Source: Pirellulales bacterium
GTDB taxonomy: Bacteria; Planctomycetota; Planctomycetia; Pirellulales; JAEUIK01
Length of the DNA stretch: 64,000 nucleotides
Assembly (NCBI GenBank): GCA_019636335.1
Contig: JAHBXR010000003.1
Span: forward strand, 186,001 to 250,000
Reading direction: 5' to 3'
The translations under genes were made by a program, and so were the position numbers. Shown piece after piece: positions 1-8,055 of the stretch; position 1 is the stretch's first letter; the number at the start of each line of letters is the position of its first letter. A model generated the notes under the pieces. That model had not been told where the DNA came from and searched no databases. It worked only from the letters and a program-made list of their open reading frames with translations.

Positions 1-1003
1 GGCCCGTGAGGACGAAGGTCATCGCATTGCGGAAACCGCCGAGGTAGTTCAAGCAGATTTTGATGTCGCGCGGCGCCGGTTCTCCCTGCACGCCGCTGAT
101 CAGGACGCGGTCCGCCCCCTGCTGTTCGAGCTGGATCGTATCGAAACGCGCGACGACGTCGGCGTTGGCATACGGCGCCCGATCGATTTCGTAGAGCAAC
201 TGTGCCGTGACGGTGCCGACCGAGACAAGCCCCCCCGTGCCGGGATGCTTCGTGATGACGGCACTGCCATCGGCATGCATCTCGGCCAGCGGAAAGCCGG
301 GGTGCGTGAGATCGGGTACCTCGCGAAAGAACGCATAGTTGCCACCGGTGGCCTGCGTGCCACACTCCAGCACGTGGCCGACGACGACCGCGCCGGCCAG
401 TTGATCCCAATCATCGCGCTTCCAGCCAAAGTGCCAGGCGGCCGGACCGACCACGACCGAGGCATCGGTGACGCGCGGGCAGACGACCACATCGGCGCCC
501 GACTCGAGCGCCTCGACGATGCCCCAGGCCCCCAGGTAGGCGTTGGCCGAAAGGGGCGTGACCGGCAGCTCGCGCAAGGGGCGCCCGGTGTCGAGATGGC
601 GTAACTCGTGGCCGGCCTGCTGCAACTCGCCCAGACGCGGCAGCAGGTTATCCCCTTCGATGTGTGCGATGTTCGCCTTGAGGCCCAGCTTCTCGCACAA
701 TTTGCGCAGCTCGGCGGCCAGGCCGGCGGGATTCAAACCTCCCGCGTTCGTGACGATCTTGACCTTCTTCTCGAGTGCCAGGCCGAGCGTGTCTTCCATC
801 TGCTTGAGGAAGGTCGTGGCGTAGCCGCGCGAGCTGTCCTTCTGTTGCGACTTCCACAGAATGAGCATCGTCAGCTCGGCGAGATAGTCGCCGGTGAGGA
901 AGTCGATGGGGCCTCCTTCGAGCATCTCGCGCGCGGCGGCAAGGCGGTCGCCATAGAAGCCAGAGCAGTTGGCGATACGAAGTGGTTCTCGGCTGGCAGC
1001 CAT
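1..1003 (-). CDS. AtuA-like protein (DUF1446), partial
   Basis: Read directly on the minus strand: an uninterrupted frame of 334 codons from an ATG at 1003 running off the left edge, so the C-terminal part is missing. The N-terminus carries IANCSGFYGDR followed by DFLTGDYLAELTM, which I recognise as the acyclic terpene utilisation protein AtuA family (DUF1446). Later segments VTNAGGLNPAG, VCPRVTDASVVVGPA and GGLVSVGTVTAQLLYEID also fit the family. AtuA is required for geranyl-CoA metabolism in Pseudomonas, but its reaction is not firmly established. The gene lies 84 bp downstream of a biotin carboxylase subunit on the same strand, the arrangement expected for an acyl-CoA carboxylase operon. 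The family call is fairly sure; the substrate is not known. Confidence 0.8.
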   Translation of the reverse strand, partial: MAASREPLRIANCSGFYGDRLAAAREMLEGGPIDFLTGDYLAELTMLILWKSQQKDSSRGYATTFLKQMEDTLGLALEKKVKIVTNAGGLNPAGLAAELRKLCEKLGLKANIAHIEGDNLLPRLGELQQAGHELRHLDTGRPLRELPVTPLSANAYLGAWGIVEALESGADVVVCPRVTDASVVVGPAAWHFGWKRDDWDQLAGAVVVGHVLECGTQATGGNYAFFREVPDLTHPGFPLAEMHADGSAVITKHPGTGGLVSVGTVTAQLLYEIDRAPYANADVVARFDTIQLEQQGADRVLISGVQGEPAPRDIKICLNYLGGFRNAMTFVLTG

Positions 1004-1087
1004 GAAAATTGTCCCTGCAAGAGTGTATTTAGCACCGCGTGTGCGAGGCAACCGCCCTGTGGCGCTCGCACGAACGGCATGGGGCCG

Positions 1088-3067
1088 CTATTCAGCGGCG
1101 GTTTCTTCAATGACGGCCAGGACCGCGCCGGCGTCGACCTGGGCGGCACGCTCGACGCGCAACTCGGCGACGCGACCTGCCGCCGGAGCGGTGACCGGGT
1201 GCAGCATCTTCATCGACTCGATCACCAGCAGCACGTCGCCCGCCGCGACTTCGGCGCCGACTGATACTTTCACTTCATGCACCACGCCGGGCAAGGGGGC
1301 CACGAGCGAGCCTGCTTCCAAGGCCTCGTCGGGCAGCGGAAAAGGATCGATCTCGACGAGTTCGGTCGAGCCCAGCGAGCTTTCGACGAAGGACGTCGCG
1401 CCGGCGCGGTACACGTCGAAGGTGCGCTGCACGCCGGCCACCTCGAGGATGACCTGCGTAGGCGTGCAGGCCGCGAGCCGTACGGCGGCGATTTCACGGC
1501 CGTCGATTTCAAGCTGGAGCCCGGTCCGTTGGAAGCGATATCCCACGACGATCTCGCGACCGTCACAGGTAAAGCGTGCCTGTTGCAGTTGCGAGACATT
1601 ATTGCGCCAACCGCTGGGCACGTATCGCAGCACCGGTGTCGACTCTCGCCGCTCGGCCTGCGCCGCGAGGGCGGCCGCGGCGGCGTGCAAGCCCGTGGCA
1701 TCCTCGCCAGCCAGCGGCGCCCCGAGATCGGCCGGCTTGTGACGTACGAGGAAGTGCGTGTCGGTCTGGCCGGCGAGAAACTCGGGATGACGCAAGATAC
1801 GCACCAGCAATTCGCGATTCGTTCGCAGTCCGTGCAGGCGGCTCTTGGCCAGGGCCGATGCCAGGCGCGCGGCGGCCTCGTCGCGCGTCGGCGCGTGGGC
1901 GATGACCTTGGCGAGCATCGAATCGTAGTAGGGAGAAACCTCGCTCGTTCCCAAAACCCCCGACTCGATGCGCAGTCCCGGCAAGGCCGGAATGTCGAAG
2001 GCATGCAGGCGACCAGTCACCGGCATGAAATCGCGGCGCGGGTCTTCTGCATACAATCGCACCTCGATCGCGTGTCCCGAGATCCTGGCCTCGAGCGCCG
2101 CCTGCGAGAGGGGAAGTCCCCGGGCCACTTCGATCTGCAGACGCACCAGGTCGAGCCCCGTGATGCATTCGGTCACCGGATGTTCGACCTGCAAGCGGGT
2201 GTTCACCTCGAGGAAGTAGAACTTGCCGCTGTCGGTCAGCAGAAACTCGACGGTGCCGGCGTTCGTGTAATGGATCGCTTTACCGGCGCGTACGGCGGCC
2301 TCGCCCATCTTGGCGCGCAGGGTCTCGTCGAGCGCTGGCGAAGGGCTCTCCTCGACGATCTTCTGATGCCGCCGCTGGATCGAACACTCGCGCTCGAACA
2401 GGTGGATCACGTTGCCGTGCGTGTCGCCGAAGATCTGGATCTCGACATGGCGCGACGATTCGATATAGGGTTCGAGGAAGACGGTGCCGTCGCCGAAGGC
2501 CGACTGGGCCTCGCCTTGCGCGGCTTGGATGGCAGCCGCGAGATCCTCTCCTCGCCGCACGATGCGCATGCCTCGGCCGCCGCCGCCGGCCGAGGCCTTG
2601 ACCAGGATCGGCCAGCCGAGCTCGTCGGCGGCTTTTTTCAGTTCGGCAGCCGATTGCTGGCCCACCTCGAGGCTCCCCAGCAGCGGCACCCCCGCGTCGG
2701 CCACGCGGCGCTTGGCTTCGATCTTCGACCCCATGGCGGCGATCGCCTCGGGCGTGGGACCGACGAACGTGAGTCCTGCTTCCGCACAGCGGCGGGCAAA
2801 CTCGGCATTCTCGGCCAGAAAACCGTAGCCGGGATGAACGGCGTCGGCGCCGGTACGCTGGGCGGCTTCGATCACCGCATCCATGCGCAGGTACGATTCG
2901 GCCGGCGTGGCGCCCCCCAGGGGGACTGCCTCGTCCGCTTCGGCCACAAAGGGAGCCAGGCGGTCGGGCTCGGAGAAGACTGCCACCGTCGAGATGCCCA
3001 TCTCGCGGCAAGTGCGCATGATGCGCCGCGCGATCTCTCCCCGGTTGGCAATCAAAAGCTTGTTCAT
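1088..3067 (-). CDS. acyl-CoA carboxylase alpha subunit (biotin carboxylase + BCCP)
   Basis: 659 aa. It carboxylates its own biotin with ATP and bicarbonate and passes the carboxyl group to the partner beta subunit. Domains in order: biotin carboxylase N-terminal domain (MNKLLIANRGEIA), ATP-grasp with the glycine loop GGGGRGM at 161-167 and the EVNTRLQVEHPVTE signature, biotin carboxylase C-terminal domain, a linker domain, and a C-terminal biotinyl domain with ESMKM; K620 is the expected biotinylated lysine. Length and layout match the alpha subunits of 3-methylcrotonyl-CoA and geranyl-CoA carboxylases. The ATG at 3067 lies 33 bp downstream of the beta subunit stop, so the two are surely co-transcribed. 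Whether the substrate is 3-methylcrotonyl-CoA, geranyl-CoA or another branched acyl-CoA cannot be read from the sequence. Confidence 0.93.
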   Translation of the reverse strand: MNKLLIANRGEIARRIMRTCREMGISTVAVFSEPDRLAPFVAEADEAVPLGGATPAESYLRMDAVIEAAQRTGADAVHPGYGFLAENAEFARRCAEAGLTFVGPTPEAIAAMGSKIEAKRRVADAGVPLLGSLEVGQQSAAELKKAADELGWPILVKASAGGGGRGMRIVRRGEDLAAAIQAAQGEAQSAFGDGTVFLEPYIESSRHVEIQIFGDTHGNVIHLFERECSIQRRHQKIVEESPSPALDETLRAKMGEAAVRAGKAIHYTNAGTVEFLLTDSGKFYFLEVNTRLQVEHPVTECITGLDLVRLQIEVARGLPLSQAALEARISGHAIEVRLYAEDPRRDFMPVTGRLHAFDIPALPGLRIESGVLGTSEVSPYYDSMLAKVIAHAPTRDEAAARLASALAKSRLHGLRTNRELLVRILRHPEFLAGQTDTHFLVRHKPADLGAPLAGEDATGLHAAAAALAAQAERRESTPVLRYVPSGWRNNVSQLQQARFTCDGREIVVGYRFQRTGLQLEIDGREIAAVRLAACTPTQVILEVAGVQRTFDVYRAGATSFVESSLGSTELVEIDPFPLPDEALEAGSLVAPLPGVVHEVKVSVGAEVAAGDVLLVIESMKMLHPVTAPAAGRVAELRVERAAQVDAGAVLAVIEETAAE

Positions 3068-3100
3068 CGTGACGTCGTGCGGTGCTGAGGCTCGAAAAAG

Positions 3101-4705
3101 TTACATGCGGAAGACGCCAAAACGGCGCGTGCCCTGGACCTCCGCCGAATGGCAGGCCGAGATCGCCATGCCGAGCACGGCGCGGCTGTCGCGCGGGTCG
3201 ATGATGCCGTCGTCGAACAGGCGCGCACTGGTGAAGGCGGCCAGCGATTCGGTCTCGATCTGCGTCTCGACCATCATCCGCACGGCGGCATCGGCCTCTT
3301 CATTGAAAGGCTTGCCCGACTCGGCCGCCTTGGCCCGCTGCACGAGCGACATGACGCCGGCGAGTTGTTGCGGGCCCATCACGGCCGTCTTGCTGTTGGG
3401 CCAGACAAAGAGGAACCGCGGGTTGTACGCGCGGCCGCACATGCCGTAATTGCCGGCGCCGTACGAGGCGCCGATCTGCAGCGTGACATGGGGCACTTTG
3501 CTATTCGAGACCGCGTTGATCATCATCGCGCCATGCTTGATGATGCCCTGTTGCTCGTAACGCTTGCCGACCATGTAGCCGGTGACGTTCTGCATAAACA
3601 CGAGCGGCACGTCGTGCTGGTTGGCCAGTTGGATGAATTGCGTTGCCTTCTGCGATTCGTCCGAGAAGAGAATGCCCTGCTGATTGGCCAAGATGCCGAT
3701 GGGAAATCCATGCAGCGAGGCCCAGCCGGTAATCAGGCTCGTACCGTAGAGAGGCTTGAACTCGTCGAACTCCGAGCCATCGACCACGCGGACGATGATC
3801 TCGCGCATGTCGACCGGCTGCTTCAAATCGGCCGGCGCCAGCCCGAGCAGGTCTTCTTGATCGTAGAGGGGCTCGCGCACGTCGGTCGACGGCGCGGGGC
3901 CGAGCTTGCGCCAGTTGAGATTGGCCATGATCTGGCGACCGATGCGGAGGCAGTCGCGTTCATCGATGGCGAGATAGTCGGCCAGGCCCGAGGTGCGGGC
4001 ATGCATCTCGGCCCCCCCCAGCTCTTCGTCGTTCGACTCTTCGCCGGTGGCCATCTTCACCAGGGGGGGGCCACCGAGAAAGACCTTGGCTCGGCCTTTG
4101 ACAAAGACCGAGTAGTCGCACATCGCCGGGTTGTAGGCTCCGCCGGCGGTCGAGTTGCCAAAGACGAGCGCCACCGTCGGAATGCCGGTCGCCGAGAGTT
4201 GCGTCATCTCGCGAAACACGGCGCCGCCAGGGAGGAAGATCTCCGACTGGCGCGGCAGATCGGCGCCTCCGGACTCGACCAGGAAGATGATCGGCAGGCG
4301 ATTCTGCCGCGCGATCTCGAAGCCGCGCAACGTCTTCTTGAGCGTGTAGGGGTTAATCGACCCACCCTTGACGGTGGGATCGTTCGCACTGATGAGGCAC
4401 TCGACTCCCGAGACGACGCCGATGCCCCCCACGCCCGATGCGCCCACGGTGTATTCCGTGCCGGCCGCCACGTAGGGCGAAAGTTCGAGGAACGGCGAGT
4501 CGCGATCGAGCAACAGTTCGATGCGTTCGCGGGCCAGTAGCTTGCCCCGCTCGTGATGCCGCGCGACGTATTTCGATCCACCGCCGGCGCGTGCTGCCGC
4601 GAGCAACTTCTCGAGCGCGCCGAGCTGGTTCAGCACGGCGTCTCGATTGGCGCGGAACGTATCCGATTGGCGATCGATTCTCGATCGCAACGTCTGGCGC
4701 TTCAC
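3101..4705 (-). CDS. acyl-CoA carboxylase beta subunit (carboxyltransferase)
   Basis: 534 aa from a GTG at 4705. The open frame extends upstream to a TTG at 4801, but the GTG has AGGTGG six bases ahead, begins at the usual family N-terminus (LRSRIDRQSDTFRANR) and gives the usual length of about 535 aa. The protein is a carboxyltransferase of the 3-methylcrotonyl-CoA/geranyl-CoA class: GGGSKYVARHHERGKLLARE, the two crotonase-like halves, FGNSTAGGAYNPAMCDY, and QIGASYGAGNYGMCGRAY in the C-terminal half. It should transfer the carboxyl group from biotin on the alpha subunit encoded next. With the AtuA-like gene this forms a three-gene operon. Leucine or acyclic-terpene breakdown is an inference from family membership. 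Confidence 0.92.
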   Translation of the reverse strand: MKRQTLRSRIDRQSDTFRANRDAVLNQLGALEKLLAAARAGGGSKYVARHHERGKLLARERIELLLDRDSPFLELSPYVAAGTEYTVGASGVGGIGVVSGVECLISANDPTVKGGSINPYTLKKTLRGFEIARQNRLPIIFLVESGGADLPRQSEIFLPGGAVFREMTQLSATGIPTVALVFGNSTAGGAYNPAMCDYSVFVKGRAKVFLGGPPLVKMATGEESNDEELGGAEMHARTSGLADYLAIDERDCLRIGRQIMANLNWRKLGPAPSTDVREPLYDQEDLLGLAPADLKQPVDMREIIVRVVDGSEFDEFKPLYGTSLITGWASLHGFPIGILANQQGILFSDESQKATQFIQLANQHDVPLVFMQNVTGYMVGKRYEQQGIIKHGAMMINAVSNSKVPHVTLQIGASYGAGNYGMCGRAYNPRFLFVWPNSKTAVMGPQQLAGVMSLVQRAKAAESGKPFNEEADAAVRMMVETQIETESLAAFTSARLFDDGIIDPRDSRAVLGMAISACHSAEVQGTRRFGVFRM

Positions 4706-4838
4706 GCTCGACCACCTGCGAAAGTTCGTCACGAAACGCAATCGTCTCGATTGCGTGAAAAAAGCAGCCAGAAAGCTAACGGCGGTGGCGCGGTGCGTCA
4801 ACTAGCCGAATGCGCGGATGTGCGTCACCGGGGGGAGA

Positions 4839-5273
4839 TCAAGAGCGTATCACGGCAAAAAGCATCACCGCGGCAAAACAGCACGCGATGAAGGTGACGG
4901 CCGCCGCGCACCAACAAACGGCTTTGCCCCTGCGGCTCAGCAGCACAAGCCCGGCCACCAGGGCCAGAGATACGCCCCCCGCGCAGGCAAACTCCCAACC
5001 GTCGCCGATGCGACCCAGTCCGAACGTTTTGAGCACGGCATGTACTGGCACCAGTCCTGGTCCCACGGGTGCCAACATCCAGGCGGTCTGTTTGCAGTGG
5101 GCACAGGGGACGAAGGCCGTCATGAAGAGGGCCAGGGCCAGAAACGGGAGATAGGTAGCCGCGAAGGCGAAGAACAGCGGCGTTTTCCAACGCCATATTT
5201 CGCCGCGCGGAGGCACGCTCGTCCCGTTCCGTGCCAAAGAGGGCGGAAAGGGCGGGGATTGGTCTGCGCTCAT
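4839..5273 (-). CDS. hypothetical membrane protein with CxxC motif
   Basis: 144 aa, not recognised as a named family. The sequence shows a charged and proline-rich N-terminus and three hydrophobic stretches (about 32-56, 95-112 and 118-142), so it is probably an inner-membrane protein with three helices. A CAHC pair at 57-60 sits at the end of the first helix, and extra cysteines cluster in the third. The ATG at 5273 has no strong ribosome binding site. It lies upstream of the carboxylase operon on the same strand, but about 130 bp of non-coding sequence separates its stop from the beta-subunit start. Function unknown. Confidence 0.55.
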   Translation of the reverse strand: MSADQSPPFPPSLARNGTSVPPRGEIWRWKTPLFFAFAATYLPFLALALFMTAFVPCAHCKQTAWMLAPVGPGLVPVHAVLKTFGLGRIGDGWEFACAGGVSLALVAGLVLLSRRGKAVCWCAAAVTFIACCFAAVMLFAVIRS

Positions 5274-5370
5274 ACCAGGCAGCTTATCGCCGTACCAGCT
5301 TGTTGGACAACACCATTCCCCGCAGGCTACGCTTGGACCACGCGCGTGCGTTTTGAAGTTGCGCTTTTGA

Positions 5371-5430
5371 GAAATCCCAAGCGCGAAGCGTCAGCGAGGC
5401 AGAAATCCCAAGCGCGAAGCATCAGCGAGG
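5371..5430. repeat. tandem 29-base intergenic repeat, two copies
   Basis: Two copies at 5371-5399 and 5402-5430 differ at one base and share the core CCAAGCGCGAAGC followed by TCAGCGAGG. A diverged third copy (CACCAGCGCGAAGTGTCAGC) lies at 5970-6000 and can form a short hairpin through ATCACC/GGTGAT. From memory, similar 'AAGCGCGAAG' repeats occur between genes in other planctomycetes; that was not checked here. Confidence 0.7.
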
Positions 5431-5709
5431 AGATTCCTGGAAAGAGCGCCGCTCGAAGTGCTCCCTTGCTTACCCAGGCGGCGCCGACGATGGTGCGGCG
5501 CGACGTCGCGCACGGCAACACACTCGAGTCGCACCGTCGTCGGTGTTGCGCAGTAACAAGAGGGTCGATCGGGCAGGCGCCTTTCAGCAGTTCGCGCTTC
5601 TTGAAGTGGCGCGATTCGACCTGGGTGTGGCGACGCCCGAAAATCCACAGCCAGCGCGGTGGCCGAAAATCGACGGCGCAACAAGCCTCGCACCCGTGTA
5701 CAGTGGTAG

Positions 5710-5730
5710 GTCAGGTACCCCGTACCTGAC
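5710..5730. repeat. REP-like perfect hairpin
   Basis: GTCAGGTAC and GTACCTGAC are perfect reverse complements separated by CCC, giving a 9-bp stem with a 3-base loop. There is no T-run on either side, so it is not an obvious terminator. The form resembles REP elements mobilised by REP-associated (Y1) transposases, but no such transposase is in this window. Confidence 0.55.
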
Positions 5731-5773
5731 ACTTGTTCGACTCGGCCACATCGAACGTCTTCGCCCTCGCGTG

Positions 5774-5958
5774 GTGGTGCGCGATGGTGCGCGAACCAAC
5801 GCCTCCCACGAGGCCACCAATACCCGCTTGAGAAGCACGAGCGCCCAGCCTGGTCCTCGATACGCAAGTGCCCACCACCATACCGCTTGCAACGAATCCG
5901 CTGCTCCTGGGGCGACCGAGTGGTCCGCAGTGGTGCGCGATGGTGCGCAAACCAACGC
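5774..5958. repeat. pair of 29-base direct repeats
   Basis: The 29-base units at 5774-5802 and 5930-5958 both begin GTGGTGCGCGATGGTGCGC and end ACCAACGC, and differ at a single base. They enclose 127 bp of non-coding DNA. Near-identical direct repeats at this spacing may be a duplication or the remains of an insertion. Confidence 0.65.
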
Positions 5959-6057
5959 AATTTCATTCAAAAATCACCAGCGCGAAGTGTCAGCGGTGAT
6001 AGGCTTTCCCGCTAGACCACCAGCCCCCATTTCCCCAGCAGCGAGTAGGATAGCGGC

Positions 6058-6237
6058 ATGAGCGAGAAGCAACGCCGCTGGTATCAGTTCCGGCTCAGCA
6101 CGATCCTGGTGCTAGTCGCGATTGCGGTGTGGGCGATGGGCGATTGTGGCGCGGCGGAAGCGGGGACGGGAGTTGCCGGCAGCAACGCGATAATCACACA
6201 CGACCCGGTTGAGGCCAGGGTTGGTACAGACTTGTGA
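6058..6237 (+). CDS. short 'WYQFRL' membrane protein, probably truncated
   Basis: 59 aa from the ATG at 6058 to TGA at 6235-6237. It starts MSEKQRRWYQFRLSTILVLV, then a hydrophobic segment to about residue 27. The RRWYQFRL(S/R)T(I/L)L start is a familiar N-terminus of small planctomycete membrane proteins, which are usually longer. After the helix the sequence becomes low in character and stops soon, so this may be a truncated copy in which only the N-terminal membrane anchor remains. No clear ribosome binding site precedes it. It stands alone between the repeat island and the LamG/propeller gene. Confidence 0.5.
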   Translation: MSEKQRRWYQFRLSTILVLVAIAVWAMGDCGAAEAGTGVAGSNAIITHDPVEARVGTDL

Positions 6238-6298
6238 GTGGTCCCCCGAATGCGGCTGATTTAATCGCAAAGAACCAGACCAACGATAGAGACGCAAC

Positions 6299-7975
6299 AT
6301 GATCCGGGAATGCTTCGAGCGGCGCGGTTGGCTCTTCTTGATCTTGCTGTCGACCCTCTCGGCGACAACGCATGCGGCGCCACCTGCTGCCGAGCGGCTG
6401 ATCGGTCACTGGCCCCTCTCAACCGATGCCGAAGACAGGTCTCCCAACGAACTGCACGCGGTGAACAACGGCGTGGAGTTCGTCGAAGTCGACGGAAGGA
6501 AAGCAGCAAAATTCGATGGCGGCGACGCGCATCTCGAGATCAAGCCGAGCGAGAAACTGCTGACCGGGACGGGCGACTTCACGCTGGCCGTGCAGGTACA
6601 CACCGCGGAGAAGTTGACCGATGTGTTGGGGGACATCGCCAGCCGTTTCGATCCGGAGACGCGACGAGGATTCAGCCTGGGTTTAATGAACTACGCGGGG
6701 GTTACCTCAGCGCAATCGAACTATCGGCACTTGCAGTTCGGCATCGACGCCGAAACGGCCGCCGAGGAGTGGATCGACTGCGGGCGTCCCGGCGCGGCCG
6801 TTTACATCTGCGCCCTGGCCGTCTGCGAGGGAGAACTTTACGCCGGAACGTTTGAAACGGGCGGCAACGAGACGGGACATGTCTGGCGCTATGCGGGAGG
6901 CAGACAATGGGTCGACTGCGGCAGCCCCGATCGTTCCAACGCCGTACTATCGCTGGCCGTTTACAACGGCGAGCTTTACGCGGGCACGGCACGCTACAAG
7001 GCCGGTGGCTCGGCGCTGGCCGATTCGCCCAATGAGACTCCCGGCGGACGAGTCTATCGTTACGCGGGCGAGCAACGCTGGATCGATTGCGGGCGGTTGG
7101 GCGAAGCGAACGACGTGATGGCGATGGCCGTCTACGACGGCGATTTGTACGCCATTCCGCTCTACAGCCAAGGGCTGTTTCGCTACGAAGGGGGCACGAC
7201 GTGGGCTGACTGCGGAACGCCCGGCGTGCGGATGATGGCGCTCACCGTCTTCAACGGCCACCTGCTCGGCGCGGGCAACGAAGGAAAAGAGCGGGGGGGC
7301 GTGCATCGCTACCTGGGCGACAAGAAGTGGGACATCGCCGGCTATCAACAGGGGGTGACGCAGGTCTACGCCTTCGCCGCCCACGAGGGCAAGCTTTACA
7401 CCGGCACCTGGCCCGATGGAAAGGTCTTCCGCGACGATGGCGCCCCCGACTGGCTCGACGTCGGTCGGCTGGGAGAGGAACTCGAGGTGATGGGCATGGC
7501 CGTTTACAACGGCAAGCTCTACGGCGGAACGCTGCCCCTGGCCGAAGTGTATCGCTTCGATGGCGACAAGCACTGGACGAACACGGGGCAGCTCGATCGC
7601 ACGCCCGACGTCAAGTATCGCCGGGCCTGGTCGATGGCCGTCTATCAAGGAAAGCTCTTTTGCGGCACGCTCCCCTCGGGGCACGTCCATGCGTTGCAAG
7701 CCGGTCGCAGCGTGACGCACGATCGTGAGCTGCCAGCCGGCTGGCATCACGTGGCGGCCGTGCGCGAGGCGAACCGTCTGATGCTCTTCGTCGATGGCAA
7801 CTTGGTCGCGACGTCAGGAGAATTTTCGCCGGCCGACTACGATCTCGACAACAAGCGATCGCTCTTCGTCGGCTTCGGCCCGCACGACTACTTTCAAGGG
7901 CACCTGCGCGAGTTGCGGTTCTATGGCCGGGCCTTGTCGACCGATGAGATCGCCGCCCTGGCCGCCGAACGTTGA
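6299..7975 (+). CDS. secreted LamG-like protein with an inserted seven-repeat propeller
   Basis: 558 aa from the ATG at 6299. Residues 1-26 form a signal peptide ending THA. Residues 32-155 look like the first half of a LamG/concanavalin-like jelly roll (LIGHWPLSTDAEDRSPN, KFDGGDAHLEIK). Residues 158-470 hold seven repeats of about 45 aa, each with a W-x-D-C-G type start (W158, W204, W261, W302, W344, W385, W426) and an 'AVYNGELYAGT' strand, as expected for a seven-bladed beta-propeller. Residues 475-555 return to the LamG fold (GWHHVAAVREANRLMLFVDG, HLRELRFYGRAL). So the jelly roll seems split by the propeller. It is probably exported and binds sugars or surfaces; the ligand is unknown. The next gene is an oxidoreductase on the same strand. 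Confidence 0.8.
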   Translation: MIRECFERRGWLFLILLSTLSATTHAAPPAAERLIGHWPLSTDAEDRSPNELHAVNNGVEFVEVDGRKAAKFDGGDAHLEIKPSEKLLTGTGDFTLAVQVHTAEKLTDVLGDIASRFDPETRRGFSLGLMNYAGVTSAQSNYRHLQFGIDAETAAEEWIDCGRPGAAVYICALAVCEGELYAGTFETGGNETGHVWRYAGGRQWVDCGSPDRSNAVLSLAVYNGELYAGTARYKAGGSALADSPNETPGGRVYRYAGEQRWIDCGRLGEANDVMAMAVYDGDLYAIPLYSQGLFRYEGGTTWADCGTPGVRMMALTVFNGHLLGAGNEGKERGGVHRYLGDKKWDIAGYQQGVTQVYAFAAHEGKLYTGTWPDGKVFRDDGAPDWLDVGRLGEELEVMGMAVYNGKLYGGTLPLAEVYRFDGDKHWTNTGQLDRTPDVKYRRAWSMAVYQGKLFCGTLPSGHVHALQAGRSVTHDRELPAGWHHVAAVREANRLMLFVDGNLVATSGEFSPADYDLDNKRSLFVGFGPHDYFQGHLRELRFYGRALSTDEIAALAAER

Positions 7976-8001
7976 GACTGGCTCGGCGCCGGTCTGGTTC
8001 T

Positions 8002-8007
8002 TATAAT
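8002..8007 (+). promoter_or_regulatory. candidate -10 box of the Gfo/Idh/MocA gene
   Basis: A perfect TATAAT stands 49 bp ahead of the ATG at 8056. No good -35 hexamer lies at 16-18 bp (TTGAGA at 7972 is 24 bp away), so this rests on the -10 box alone. Confidence 0.35.
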
Positions 8008-8055
8008 TCCTCCTCTTGCTTACCTGTGGCACACCTGTGGAGTCGAGGATCGAAG

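Larger units (their letters stand above)
5274..6057. other. repeat-rich non-coding island
   Basis: A 784-bp stretch with no convincing gene; open frames here have no ribosome binding sites, no family resemblance and overlap one another. It holds a tandem 29-base repeat (5371-5430), a related copy at 5970-6000, a 9-bp hairpin (5710-5730) and a pair of 29-base direct repeats (5774-5802 and 5930-5958). The density suggests a landing site for REP-like elements or the remains of a mobile element. Confidence 0.6.

Noticed and set aside
5371..5430. Tandem 29-mers as a short CRISPR array
   Set aside because: Only two copies with a two-base gap; there are no spacers and no cas genes.
5543..6061. Open frame of 172 codons in the repeat island
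   Set aside because: No ribosome binding site, odd composition, no family resemblance, and it runs through several repeats.
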